A model generated the notes under the pieces. It searched no databases, was not told the origin of the DNA, and saw only the letters and a program-made list of their open reading frames with translations. A stretch of 44,134 nt of DNA from positions 1 through 44,134 of the forward strand of contig JAUICO010000030.1 of NCBI GenBank assembly GCA_030427825.1. The letters are read 5' to 3'. A program made the translations under genes and the position numbers. This DNA comes from a bacterium (GTDB lineage: Bacteria > Myxococcota_A > Bradymonadia > REDH01). Positions 1 through 8,267 of the stretch are shown here, one piece after another. The first letter of the stretch is position 1. Each line of letters starts with the position of its first letter.

Positions 1-42
1 CGGACGCCCGTGCGCGACAACCCGCGCAACGAAACCCCGGGG

Positions 43-882
43 CTACGCGCTGCGCCAAATCCAGGTGCCGTCGACCAGCTGAACCCGCGTGCGTCCAACC
101 CACGCTTCGTCGCTGGGAAATAGCGGATCACCCGGCAGCAACAGGGTCGGCACACCGTCGTCATCATGCAGCTTCGGCATGGTCGGCACCGGCACCTGTC
201 GGTGTGCCCATTCCAGCGCTGCCTCGATCGACTCCTGCTCAGCGAGCAGCGTCAGCGTGCAGACCGTCGGCGGCGCGAGGCCGATCGAACCCACGGCTGC
301 CTGCTGAAGCGCCTCCGAGGGGCGAAGCCAGACACTGTCGACGGTCTCTACTTCGTCGTGGCGTGCGCGAGCGGAACCGCTGACGGCAACAAGAAAGAAC
401 CACGTATCGAAGCGTCGGGACTCAAAATCCGGTGTAATCCAGTGTGAAAAGGGGATCAGGCGCGTCGCGTCGAAACGCACCTGTACGGCCTCAGCGAACG
501 CTGCCAGATCACGCTCGCCGGTGTGCAGGCGCTCACGCCAGCCGGCGCGCTCCGCCGCAGTGAGCTCCGGCTCCCGGCCGCAGAGAAGCACGTCAGCTTC
601 TTCGAAGCACTCGCGAAGCGCAGCGGCATAGAAGCCTGCGACCCGCTCCGGCCCCGCACCTGACGCGGCGATATGACCGCCTGTCGGCAGCCCATCGATA
701 CAGGCGGCGTTCGGTGCGCTGCAATCTGCCTCGTCTACGCGCCCCCCGGGATACACGTACATGTTCGGCATGAACGCGCTGCCGCTGTGCCGCTTCATGA
801 GTAGCACCTCAAAGCCGCCGGGCGCCGGCCGAGCCAGGACTATCGTCGAGGCAGGTCGTATCGGCTTCTCAGCTGTGCTCAT
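43..882 (-). CDS. NUDIX hydrolase, NUDT19-like
   Basis: This 279-residue protein is a NUDIX-fold hydrolase, a family that cleaves nucleoside diphosphates linked to another moiety. The Nudix box is split: the Gly-rich start with an acidic residue lies at about residues 46-51 (PGGRVDE) and the RE..EE helix at about residues 90-95 (RECFEE), with roughly 38 residues between. This long insertion is typical of the NUDT19/RP2p-type branch, some of which act on coenzyme A esters; the substrate here cannot be read from sequence. It is the last gene of a minus-strand run behind pal and starts 13 bp after the preceding ClpP-fold gene ends, so co-transcription is likely. It is complete within the window. 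Confidence 0.85.
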   Translation of the reverse strand: MSTAEKPIRPASTIVLARPAPGGFEVLLMKRHSGSAFMPNMYVYPGGRVDEADCSAPNAACIDGLPTGGHIAASGAGPERVAGFYAAALRECFEEADVLLCGREPELTAAERAGWRERLHTGERDLAAFAEAVQVRFDATRLIPFSHWITPDFESRRFDTWFFLVAVSGSARARHDEVETVDSVWLRPSEALQQAAVGSIGLAPPTVCTLTLLAEQESIEAALEWAHRQVPVPTMPKLHDDDGVPTLLLPGDPLFPSDEAWVGRTRVQLVDGTWIWRSA

Positions 883-895
883 CGGATGCTCCCGA

Positions 896-1687
896 CTAGT
901 GGACCGTAGAATCGAAGTTTCGCGACCACAGAACCGTGCCGCCCACGCCTTCGGCCTTAAGCAGATGCGACGCCTGACGACTCTCGATCAGAGCCAGGCT
1001 GCCGGATTCGGCGGCGCGCTCGACCTCACTGAGCACGTCGAAGGCAACGCGCTCGAGGTCCGGCGTCATGAATTCGACAAAGGCAGGCCCCATGTCCCGC
1101 AACTCCCGGCGTGAAATCAGCTGGTCTCGCGAGCGGAGCACACGGGTGAAGTGATCAATCAGCGCGTCGACATGCTCCGCGGACGGGGGACTGACGCGGG
1201 CGTTCAGCGCAGCTCGTAGCGCCTGACGGGTCCAGTCGCTTCTGGCCTCCATACCGCCGACGCGCCTGTCGGCTGCCTGCTCCAGCGGTCTCGATTCTGC
1301 CCGTGGCACAGGCGCGTCCAGGACGGTGGTCAGGCTGGCCATCGGGTGCGCGCTTACCCGGTCGCAACCGAGCGCAATCATCGTCTCGCCCGGACCCAGC
1401 ACACCGACAACGACCGCCCGGAGCTCACGCGCGAACTCCCGAAGCAACGCCGAGATTCGCGCGGCGACGGCCGGCGAGAGGCCGTCGCCGACCAGGACGA
1501 CGTCCAGCGCCGGCATCGGGCGAATGTCGAGCTCCCGAAAATGCTCGTAGAGATTCCGTAAGGTTGCGCCGGCGTCGGTGGAAGCACCGGAAGTGAAGCT
1601 CAAGATCAGAGCGCTGGACTCCCGCCAGGCTTCCCAGCGCTGCAGCAGCGCAAGGCGCCTGCGTCGAGCTTCGACAGCTTCGCTCAT
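896..1687 (-). CDS. ClpP/crotonase-fold protein, SDH_sah-like, probably inactive
   Basis: A 263-residue cytosolic protein resembling the serine dehydrogenase proteinase (SDH_sah) branch of the ClpP/SppA fold. Supporting sections are the LDVVLVGDG strand (residues 61-69), where active members have a Gly-Gly oxyanion loop, the TMIALGCDRVSAHPMA section (about 102-117), and the late ISRRELRDMG motif. Active relatives carry the nucleophilic Ser in a motif like MSAGTMIAL; here the aligned stretch reads GPGETMIAL, so Pro sits where Ser is expected. I infer a non-catalytic scaffold or a changed mechanism. Its start overlaps the stop of the Ppx/GppA gene by 4 bp. The family assignment is moderate because overall similarity is judged by eye. 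Confidence 0.55.
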   Translation of the reverse strand: MSEAVEARRRRLALLQRWEAWRESSALILSFTSGASTDAGATLRNLYEHFRELDIRPMPALDVVLVGDGLSPAVAARISALLREFARELRAVVVGVLGPGETMIALGCDRVSAHPMASLTTVLDAPVPRAESRPLEQAADRRVGGMEARSDWTRQALRAALNARVSPPSAEHVDALIDHFTRVLRSRDQLISRRELRDMGPAFVEFMTPDLERVAFDVLSEVERAAESGSLALIESRQASHLLKAEGVGGTVLWSRNFDSTVH

Positions 1688-2583
1688 GCCTTGTGCTCAT
1701 AGAGTCGTCCCCAACGCAGACCGCGGTCTGAGACGATCAGGCGCTGCACGGAAAGGCGCTCCATCAGTCGAGCGAGCAGAAGCGCTCCGGCCGCGATCAC
1801 GTCGGCCCGCTTCGGCTCCATGCCCGTCATGGCTGCGCGTTCAGCCACGCTGCGGCCAATCAGCTCCTCGGCGATGTCTCCGACGCGTGCGGCGCTCATG
1901 ACGTGTCCGTGCACCCTGTCCGCGTCCCAATCGGCCAGTTCGAGATCAAGGCAGGCGACAGTGGTCACGGTACCTGCGATTCCGACCAATGGCGCCGCTG
2001 CACTCAAGCGGACGTCAACCCGATCAAGCGCCTGCTCCAGGGCCGCTTCCAGCCGCGCGCGATCAGCGGCGTCGGGCGGATCGTTGCGAACACAGCGCTC
2101 CGTCAACCGAACCGAGCCGATGTCCAGGCTCTGCATCGGCGCGTGGGGCGAGCCGAAGGCGATAACCTCAGTCGAGGCACCACCGATATCGACGACGTAC
2201 ATCTCGTCGTATGCAGGAAAAGAGTGGGTTGTCGCGAGCAGGGACAGCTCCGCTTCGCGCTCGCCGCTGACGACCTCGACGGTGATGCCAAGCTCGGTAC
2301 CGATGCGTGCGGCGACCTCTTCGCCGTTTGCGGATCGCCTGAAAGGTGCGGTCCCTGTCGCCAGGATCTCGGATGCGCCGGCGTTTCGGGCAATCTCAAC
2401 GAACCCTGACAGCGCCTGTATCGTGCGCAGGATCGCACCCTCGGCGAGTACGCCGGAGCCGTCGAGGCCTTCGGAAATCCGCGTGATCTCGGCGTGGTCG
2501 CGGACTCCGGACCACACGCCGCCGCGCTCTTCTGCGAGCAGCATCAGAACCGTATTCGAGCCGATATCGATCGAAGCGATCAA
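1684..2583 (-). CDS. Ppx/GppA family phosphatase
   Basis: This 299-residue protein matches the exopolyphosphatase/guanosine pentaphosphate phosphatase core of the ASKHA ATPase fold. Visible motifs are DIGSNT near the N-terminus (residues 6-11), GEREAEL near residue 107, and VVDIGGASTEV near residue 130, all expected for the phosphate-binding clefts. The length corresponds to the short single-module form; the extra C-terminal HD-like domain of long Ppx/GppA enzymes is absent. The family hydrolyses polyphosphate or pppGpp; which one applies here cannot be decided. The start overlaps the pal stop by 4 bp, so it is probably translated as part of the Tol-Pal transcript. Confidence 0.88.
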   Translation of the reverse strand: MIASIDIGSNTVLMLLAEERGGVWSGVRDHAEITRISEGLDGSGVLAEGAILRTIQALSGFVEIARNAGASEILATGTAPFRRSANGEEVAARIGTELGITVEVVSGEREAELSLLATTHSFPAYDEMYVVDIGGASTEVIAFGSPHAPMQSLDIGSVRLTERCVRNDPPDAADRARLEAALEQALDRVDVRLSAAAPLVGIAGTVTTVACLDLELADWDADRVHGHVMSAARVGDIAEELIGRSVAERAAMTGMEPKRADVIAAGALLLARLMERLSVQRLIVSDRGLRWGRLYEHKA

Positions 2584-3290
2584 CGAACCTCGAACTCGGC
2601 CCTTCGGTCAGAGGGCCCGCCGCCGCCGGGCACTTCTTCGCCGAAGCTGATAACACCGATGCGATCGGATCCGACGCCCATGCGTACAAGGTACTGCTTC
2701 ACAGCACGGGCGCGACGCTCGCCGAGTGCGAGGTTGTAGGCCGGAGTTCCCTCTTCGGAGCAATGTCCGCTTACGCGAATTCGTACGTCGGGGTCCGACT
2801 GTAGGACGCGGGCGTGGCTTTCGAGCACCGACTGCGCCTCTGCGTTGAGGGTCCAGGAGTCAAACTCAAAATAGACGGTCGTGAACTCGTAGCCGCTCGC
2901 CAGCGACGAGGTGCGCTCCTGCGGTCCGTTCGGCCCCTGGTCGTCGGTCGCGCCCGCAAGCGGGTCCACCTCGTCACAGGGGAAGTTCTGCAGGTGTACG
3001 CGTTCGGCGTGCGCTGCCTGGACCTGTGCCTGCTCGGCCAGGTCGCGGGCGTCATCGTACTCCCCTGCGTCCATTGCCGCCTGTGCCGCTGCGAGCAGCC
3101 GCTCGGCTTCGGCGTACTCTGCGTCCGCGCACCCGCGTGCACGAATCGCGCCGTACACCGCGTTCTGCGCAGCATCGAGGGCATCTGTCGGGGCCCTGCG
3201 ATTGCAGGCTCCAAAAGTGAGCGTCGACGCCACGATCAGCGCCAGGGTGAGGCCACCACGTACGAAGTTGTGCTGAGAAGCCTTAGTCAT
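2580..3290 (-). CDS. pal: Peptidoglycan-associated lipoprotein Pal (DUF4398-like plus OmpA domain)
   Basis: A 236-residue outer-membrane lipoprotein. The signal peptide ends in a lipobox (LTFGAC), placing the lipidated Cys at about residue 29. Residues 35-100 are an Ala/Glu-rich helical segment of the DUF4398 type (EYAEAERLLAAAQAAM, then AGEYDDARDLAEQAQ), unusual for a classical Pal. Residues about 120-236 are an OmpA-like peptidoglycan-binding domain with YFEFDSW, SGHCSEEGTPAYN and NLALGERRA. In the Tol-Pal system Pal anchors the outer membrane to the wall and binds TolB. Two adjacent ATGs exist (3293 and 3290); I chose the second because AAGGAG then lies at a workable distance. It sits 12 bp after tolB. 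Confidence 0.9.
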   Translation of the reverse strand: MTKASQHNFVRGGLTLALIVASTLTFGACNRRAPTDALDAAQNAVYGAIRARGCADAEYAEAERLLAAAQAAMDAGEYDDARDLAEQAQVQAAHAERVHLQNFPCDEVDPLAGATDDQGPNGPQERTSSLASGYEFTTVYFEFDSWTLNAEAQSVLESHARVLQSDPDVRIRVSGHCSEEGTPAYNLALGERRARAVKQYLVRMGVGSDRIGVISFGEEVPGGGGPSDRRAEFEVR

Positions 3291-3302
3291 CATTCTCCTT
3301 GT

Positions 3303-4619
3303 TCAACGCTGCCACGCAGGCGTTTCGACGCCGCTGACGCGGTCGCTGAGCAGCTGCTGTATCTGCCCGTCGGCCGTGCTGATGTACAGCCTCGCGCCAC
3401 CGCCGCCGCGTGTAGATGTAAATACCAGGTGGCGCCCGTCCGGCGACCAGGTCGGGTCTGCGTTCGAGCCCTGGTCCTGGGTCAATCGTTCCATGTAGCC
3501 GGACTCCGGCGCCACGGTGAAAATATCGAAGCGTCTGCCGCTGCGCCCGGTAAAGGCGATCACGTCACCTCGCGGCGACCAGTCGGGGCTTGTGTTCCAG
3601 TTGCCACGAAATGTGAGGCGGCGCTGATTGCTGCAATCCGAATTCATGAGATAGATCTGCGGACCGCCGGACCGGTCCGAGACGAAGGCGATCTGCGAGC
3701 CGTCCGGCGACCAGGTCGGCGCGAAGTCCTCGCCGGAATCGTTGGTACAGCGGCGCAGCACGTTGCCCGAGCTGTCGAGGATGTAGATCTCGGCCTGCCC
3801 ATCCTGGGAGAGTGAGACAGCGATCTCGCCGCCGGGACCGGCGGCGGCACCCATGCTGAATCCGGGGCGCGCGCTGATGACGCGCGCATTGTTGGCCCCG
3901 ACGTACAGGTCCGGGTTGTCGTTGTAGTAGGAGGTGTACATCACCTGACCGCCCGCAGACCACGCTGGGAGCAGGTTGATGGTGTTATTGTTCGTCACCG
4001 ACGAGAGCCCCGAACCGTCGAGTCCGATAGTGTAGATCTGCTTGTTCCCGTTGCGGTCGCGAGCCGCAAAGGCGACACGTGAACCGAAGAACCCACGCGA
4101 GCCGGTGAAGTGCTCGATGACGGCGTTTACGAAGTCATAGACCTCGCTGCGAACCACTCCTGCGTCGACGGTCTTCGCCTCCCAGTCGATCTCGACCTGC
4201 GCCTCACGGCTGACATCGTAGAGCCTGAAATCCAGTGACGCCTGACCGCCCTCAATACGCACCGCAGACTTGATCAGCGATTCGGCGCCTGCGTTGAACC
4301 AGTTCTCCCAGTTGATGGATTGCTGCGAGATGCCTTCCGCGTTTGCGTCGAAGAAGTAGGTGTCGGGACCGAGCACGCGAAAAAAGCCCGCCAACATGAA
4401 GCAACGACGCATGAGCTCGTCGGCCCCTGCCGCTGAGCTCGGAGCGCTCTCCCCCGAATAGCCGGTATCCGGCACCGCGAGCGGGACAAGCATCCTCTCC
4501 CCGAAAGGCCGGACGACGATCTCGACCTGGTCGCTCTCCTGAGCGGAGGCGATGCCCGCAAAGGATGCGGCAACAAGCACAGCAGCGAGTATTGCGATCG
4601 TGGCCCTGGTTCTCATCAT
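3303..4619 (-). CDS. tolB: Tol-Pal system beta-propeller protein TolB
   Basis: A 438-residue periplasmic protein. After a signal peptide (about residues 1-26, ending IASAQ) comes the TolB N-terminal domain, then a beta-propeller from about residue 190 made of WSPDG-type repeats (PTWSPDGSQIAFVSDRSG, DWSPRGDVIAFTGRSG, PTWSPDGRHLVFTSTRGG). TolB binds Pal and the TolA complex during outer-membrane constriction. The frame stays open upstream to 4733, but that extension has no signal-peptide logic. Two tandem ATGs at 4619 and 4616 follow a GGAAG Shine-Dalgarno, and either could be the true start. It lies between tolA and pal, the standard order. Confidence 0.93.
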   Translation of the reverse strand: MMRTRATIAILAAVLVAASFAGIASAQESDQVEIVVRPFGERMLVPLAVPDTGYSGESAPSSAAGADELMRRCFMLAGFFRVLGPDTYFFDANAEGISQQSINWENWFNAGAESLIKSAVRIEGGQASLDFRLYDVSREAQVEIDWEAKTVDAGVVRSEVYDFVNAVIEHFTGSRGFFGSRVAFAARDRNGNKQIYTIGLDGSGLSSVTNNNTINLLPAWSAGGQVMYTSYYNDNPDLYVGANNARVISARPGFSMGAAAGPGGEIAVSLSQDGQAEIYILDSSGNVLRRCTNDSGEDFAPTWSPDGSQIAFVSDRSGGPQIYLMNSDCSNQRRLTFRGNWNTSPDWSPRGDVIAFTGRSGRRFDIFTVAPESGYMERLTQDQGSNADPTWSPDGRHLVFTSTRGGGGARLYISTADGQIQQLLSDRVSGVETPAWQR

Positions 4620-4733
4620 AGCTTCCGGATTTCTGCGACGGGAGAGCGGGCGCGCACAGGCGCCGAGTCCAAACCATCGCGGGAGAAGATTCCTTCCCAC
4701 GTCCCTAATGGAAGGTTCACTAACGACAACCAC

Positions 4734-5534
4734 TCAGCGCCCGACCATGCGGACTGTGAAGCCGTCGCTCTCAATCCGTGCACGCAGGGCGTCGTCAGTG
4801 ATCGAAGAAAGATCGAGTCGATCGCGGCCTACCTTGAAGCGATTCAGGGTCGCCAGGGCCGACGAATCGAAGAGGGCGTTGCCACTGGGTGTCCGTACGC
4901 GCCACCCGGTGACCTGGCCGTCAGGTGCTACGCGGATGCGCACCTCGATCTCCAGGCTGCGCAGCTCGTCGTCCGGAATGGACCGCGGCGGCCTGAACGC
5001 GCGCTGCAGCTGTGCCTGGATGCGCGCCAGCAGGTTTCGCTGCGCGGTCGCCGACAGCGAGGTGCCGCCGTGAAATCCGTCCGGAGAGCCCTGGATCGGT
5101 GCGTCGTTCGTAGGACGGTTGGGATTCGTCGGGCCACGGTAGGCGGCGACCGGCGCGTCGTTGCTGCGCTCGATCTCGACCGGGCGTTGTTCCCGTGGCC
5201 GCTCGTCGCGCTCAGGCGCTGCGTCTGACGGTTCGGCGAGATTGACCGTCTCTGTGGGAGCGGGCTCGGCGTTGGGTTGCGGCGGCGACGGCGGCTCCGG
5301 CCGCATCGGCGCGGGCACGGGGTTCGCGATGACCGGCAGCGCATTCTCCGCGGGCATTTCTTCTCCCCAGCGTAGCAGCTCCATATCGATCACGGGCAGC
5401 ATCTCAGGCTCGGGAACGACCGCTTCCGCTTCGTGACCGCTTACGGCAACGAGACCGACAACTACGCAGACGTGCACAAGCACGGTCAGCGCAGAACCGG
5501 CGGCGAGAGCGTCGATCTCAATCCCTCTGGTCAT
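4734..5534 (-). CDS. tolA: TolA/TonB-type energy-transducing periplasmic protein
   Basis: A 266-residue bitopic inner-membrane protein. One transmembrane segment lies near residues 13-33. A Pro/Glu-rich linker of about 60-150 residues (repeated PEP, PPSPPQP and APER motifs) spans the periplasm, and the C-terminal 100 residues form a TonB/TolA domain (EIEVRIRVAPDGQVTGWRV, then FDSSALATLNRF). TolA couples the TolQR proton motor to TolB-Pal. The linker is Pro-rich like TonB rather than Ala/Lys-rich helical like E. coli TolA, so the symbol rests on position between tolR and tolB. The start overlaps the tolR stop by 4 bp. Confidence 0.85.
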   Translation of the reverse strand: MTRGIEIDALAAGSALTVLVHVCVVVGLVAVSGHEAEAVVPEPEMLPVIDMELLRWGEEMPAENALPVIANPVPAPMRPEPPSPPQPNAEPAPTETVNLAEPSDAAPERDERPREQRPVEIERSNDAPVAAYRGPTNPNRPTNDAPIQGSPDGFHGGTSLSATAQRNLLARIQAQLQRAFRPPRSIPDDELRSLEIEVRIRVAPDGQVTGWRVRTPSGNALFDSSALATLNRFKVGRDRLDLSSITDDALRARIESDGFTVRMVGR

Positions 5535-6022
5535 GGCTGTGTCAGGTATTCCGGGTTTGTGATCATCCCGATGTTTGAAACGCCTGCGAGGCGGATTCGG
5601 TTCATCGCGCCGACCACGAACCCGTAGGGGATTCCGGCGTCCGCGTAGAGGTACAGGGACTGCTCCTGTTCAAGACGGTAGTTGTTGCCGAGCTTCTGTT
5701 GAATCTCGTCGAAACAGGCCTCCCAGCGCTGCCCGGAGACTTCTGCGACGGCCGCAGAGCAGTCGGTGATCGTCTCGTCGCCGACGGTCACTACGAGGTT
5801 GGCGTCGATGCGCAGAATGAACTGTTCGTCGTCGTTGACGTCGATCATGTTTGGATTGTTGCGCGTCACCGGCAGCTGCAGGTCCACCTCCCGTTGCTGA
5901 TCGTCCTTGATGAGCGGCGCCGAGACCATGAAGATGATCAGCAACACCAGCATTACGTCGACAAGGGGCGTGACGTTGATGTCCGCCATCGCCTTGCGCC
6001 CACCGCTCGGAGTCATCGCCAT
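5531..6022 (-). CDS. tolR: TolR/ExbD family proton-channel subunit
   Basis: A 163-residue inner-membrane protein with an N-terminal TM helix at about residues 19-38 (LVDVMLVLLIIFMVSAP). The Asp in LVDVML is the conserved proton-pathway residue of ExbD/TolR. The NVTPLVD entry motif is intact. The periplasmic domain carries a longer, Cys-containing insertion (TDCSAAVAEVSGQRWEACF) before the usual VYADAxxPYG-like section (LYLYADAGIPYGFVV). Two Cys about 17 residues apart could form a disulphide, which is inference. A GGAGG Shine-Dalgarno precedes the ATG. It is encoded 12 bp after tolQ and overlaps tolA by 4 bp. Confidence 0.92.
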   Translation of the reverse strand: MAMTPSGGRKAMADINVTPLVDVMLVLLIIFMVSAPLIKDDQQREVDLQLPVTRNNPNMIDVNDDEQFILRIDANLVVTVGDETITDCSAAVAEVSGQRWEACFDEIQQKLGNNYRLEQEQSLYLYADAGIPYGFVVGAMNRIRLAGVSNIGMITNPEYLTQP

Positions 6023-6034
6023 CGCCGCCTCCGA

Positions 6035-6742
6035 TCAGGTGAAGAATGTACGCTTGACGACATTCAGAAAGTCGGACGAAAAATTCTCCATCTGCACGGT
6101 CAGCGTATGAATGCGTGCGTTGAAGAAGTTGTAGGCGATGACCGCCGGGATCGCCGCCACGAGCCCGATGGCGGTCGCGATCAGCGCCTCGGCGATGGGT
6201 CCGGAGACGACATCCAGGCCGGACTGCTGCGTACGGCTGATGTCGCGAAACGCGATCATGATGCCCCAAACGGTTCCGAAGAGCCCGACGAAGGGGGCGG
6301 TCGAGCCGACTGTCGCCAGGAAGGGAATCAGGCGCTCAAGGTGTCCGGTCTCCACGGCAGTGGCCCGACGCAGCGCCCGCTCGACGTTCTCGATACCGTC
6401 GAGCTGCCCACCCAGTGTGGACTCTGCCTCGTCGCCCTTCACGCGGCGCAGCTCATCGTAGCCGGCCTTGAAGACCTGGGCGACAGGAGCGCGATCGAGG
6501 GCGCTCGCAGTGGCGTCGATTTCTTCGAGCTTGCGAGAGCGCCAGAACGCCTCGATGAAGCGCGTGGACTGCCGCGCGGCCCGCGTCAGGGTCACCCACT
6601 TGTAGCCGATGATCAGCCAGCAGGCGATCGATGCGACAACAAGCAGGATCAGTACCGCCAGCACCGGCGGCGATGACCCGGTGATCAACTCCAACATGCT
6701 CTCGGTCTCGGCGACCGGCGGCGTCAACGTATCTGCCTCCAT
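6035..6742 (-). CDS. tolQ: TolQ/ExbB/MotA family proton-channel subunit
   Basis: A 235-residue inner-membrane protein with three TM helices: about residues 20-42, and two near 140-160 and 180-205. The MotA/TolQ/ExbB signature is clear in the latter part (TVGSTAPFVGLFGTVWGIM, then IAEALIATAIGLVAAIPAV). With TolR it forms the proton-driven motor energising TolA. The frame extends upstream to 6889, but the ATG at 6742 has a strong GGGAGG Shine-Dalgarno and gives the usual ExbB length, so the longer form is rejected. It is the first gene of the tolQ-tolR-tolA-tolB-pal run. Confidence 0.93.
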   Translation of the reverse strand: MEADTLTPPVAETESMLELITGSSPPVLAVLILLVVASIACWLIIGYKWVTLTRAARQSTRFIEAFWRSRKLEEIDATASALDRAPVAQVFKAGYDELRRVKGDEAESTLGGQLDGIENVERALRRATAVETGHLERLIPFLATVGSTAPFVGLFGTVWGIMIAFRDISRTQQSGLDVVSGPIAEALIATAIGLVAAIPAVIAYNFFNARIHTLTVQMENFSSDFLNVVKRTFFT

Positions 6743-6874
6743 CGGGCCTCCCACATAAGCTGCGAATCCGCACGTCAACACGAGGGCGCGTTCACTTGTT
6801 CCGCCGCGCAGAGACCGGCGCAACGATTGTGAGCGTCGCCGACCGCTCCATGCCCGCAAGATCCTGCCGGCACA

Positions 6875-6902
6875 CTTATAGAAGTGCAAGCAGACGTGGA
6901 AG
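6875..6902 (-). promoter_or_regulatory. Possible tol operon promoter (-10 TATAAG)
   Basis: On the minus strand TATAAG (6880 to 6875) resembles a -10 hexamer, with TTCCAC (6902 to 6897) 16 bp upstream as a poor -35. It lies in the 211-bp spacer before tolQ, giving a leader of roughly 125 nt. The -10 element sits inside a small palindrome (CACTT/AAGTG). Support is weak. Confidence 0.25.
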
Positions 6903-6953
6903 CGCAGAGTACTGTGTCCGATGGATTCGCCGGCGCGGAGCGCGGCGACGGAA

Positions 6954-8267
6954 TCAGCGGTCTCGACCGCCGACGAGAAACCACCGAATCCCTGCCGTTA
7001 CCTGCACAAAAGCGCCCTCCTCGGCTTCGATTTCTACGCCGATTCGATTGACGGGTACAATGCTAATGCGCTGCACCAGAGACCCACCGCCGGTCCAGAA
7101 GCCGCCTGCCTTTGTATCCGCTCGATGCCGATAGCCGAGCTCAATGTGCAGGCCACGGCTGACGTTCATGCCGATCGAGGTCTCGAAGGGGAAATGCAGC
7201 TGGCGCTGGCGCGGTCTGAATCTGTGGTTGTTGTCAGCTGCGTAGAACGCGAAGTCCAGCGCCGCCCCCAGTCGTGCGCGCCAGACCAGGCCGGCGAGGT
7301 GCGGCATCAGCTCTCCGGCGTCGACCCGGAGGCCGACGAACACTCCGAGCTGGGTTCGCCCCCATCCGTCGGTAATCGCGTGTTCGTCGGCGCCTGACAC
7401 GCCGTACTCCACATGGGTGTCGCGCGAGGTGCCCCACTGCTGGCGAATCGCTGCCTCGAGCGCGAAACGACGATAGCGGTTCAGAGGCGCAAACTCGATC
7501 TCAGGACGCAGGACGAAGCGGTCGCCGACGTAGGGAAAGCGGACCACCGCGATACTCGACAGGTCGGCCGCTGTGCCGAACACCGAGCGATAGAAGAGCT
7601 CCAGGGCGAGGCCGCGAACTTCGCCGGTGTTGTCCGGCAGCGGCACGGTCGTGCCTTTGAATGACCCGATCGCGTCGGCAATCCAGGTACTGACGATCAG
7701 CGACACGCCGCCTGCCTGCAGAATCGTGCCTGTCGTCCAGGCAGCGTCCGAGTTCGGCGCAATCCCCCTCGCGAGGCTGCCGGCGCCGACTGCGCCCAGC
7801 CCGATTACCGAGCCGAGAAAGAGCTTCAGCGCGCTGTCCTGATCGTCGACGTAGAAGTGGCCGGCGCCGTGAACGACCGAGCCCACAGTCAGCGCGATCA
7901 GGCCGCCGGGGACACTGCCGGGGCGAAAGCGCTGAGATGAGAACTCCCATTCCTCTGCGATGAGCTCGTCGTCGCTCAGGTTCCAGGGCTCTGCGGTGCG
8001 CACCGGGCCCTGCGTCACCGCCCGTGAAGGTCCCTGTGGCGGTTCCTGTGCTGCGTCCTGCGCCGGCTCCTGCGTCACCTCCGGCACCGGTTCCTGCGCT
8101 GCGTCCTGCGCCGCCGCGGCGTTCGGCGCCGTCAACAGCAGGGCCACAAACAACGCGGTACAGCCGCGGGCGACTCCGCCCCGGCAGGCGCTACGTCGAG
8201 AGACGGGCGCCACCGCAGAGCTGCGGCGTGTTGGCGTCAGCGCTGAGTTGCGCTCAGGGTCGGACAA
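6954..8267 (-). CDS. Predicted outer-membrane/beta-barrel protein with QEP-repeat N-terminus
   Basis: A 437-residue exported protein I do not recognise by family. A basic N-region and hydrophobic stretch (about residues 34-54, ALFVALLLTAPNAAAAQ) form a signal peptide. Residues 54-90 are a low-complexity segment of AQEP/TQEP/QGP repeats, encoded by an imperfect 25-bp direct repeat. Residues 120-200 contain Gly-rich hydrophobic stretches (VPGGLIALTVGSVVHGAGH, LFLGSVIGLGAVGAGSL). The C-terminal half has alternating beta-strand patterns and ends in IRWFLVGGRDR. The upstream-most start is a TTG at 8267 overlapping the previous gene by 14 bp; a downstream GTG is possible. The location next to tol genes fits an envelope role, which is inference. 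Confidence 0.6.
   Translation of the reverse strand: MSDPERNSALTPTRRSSAVAPVSRRSACRGGVARGCTALFVALLLTAPNAAAAQDAAQEPVPEVTQEPAQDAAQEPPQGPSRAVTQGPVRTAEPWNLSDDELIAEEWEFSSQRFRPGSVPGGLIALTVGSVVHGAGHFYVDDQDSALKLFLGSVIGLGAVGAGSLARGIAPNSDAAWTTGTILQAGGVSLIVSTWIADAIGSFKGTTVPLPDNTGEVRGLALELFYRSVFGTAADLSSIAVVRFPYVGDRFVLRPEIEFAPLNRYRRFALEAAIRQQWGTSRDTHVEYGVSGADEHAITDGWGRTQLGVFVGLRVDAGELMPHLAGLVWRARLGAALDFAFYAADNNHRFRPRQRQLHFPFETSIGMNVSRGLHIELGYRHRADTKAGGFWTGGGSLVQRISIVPVNRIGVEIEAEEGAFVQVTAGIRWFLVGGRDR
8041..8113. repeat. Imperfect 25-bp direct repeat in the QEP-repeat coding region
   Basis: Two copies (8041-8065 and 8089-8113) start GGTTCCTG and differ at one base. The 48-bp offset keeps frame and encodes QEP-type peptide repeats just after the signal peptide of the outer-membrane-like protein. 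It could expand or contract by slippage without breaking the frame. Confidence 0.7.

Noticed and set aside
6885..6905. -24/-12-like sequence (TTCCAC with TTGCA) upstream of tolQ
   Set aside because: The essential GG is TC and the spacing is off by one.
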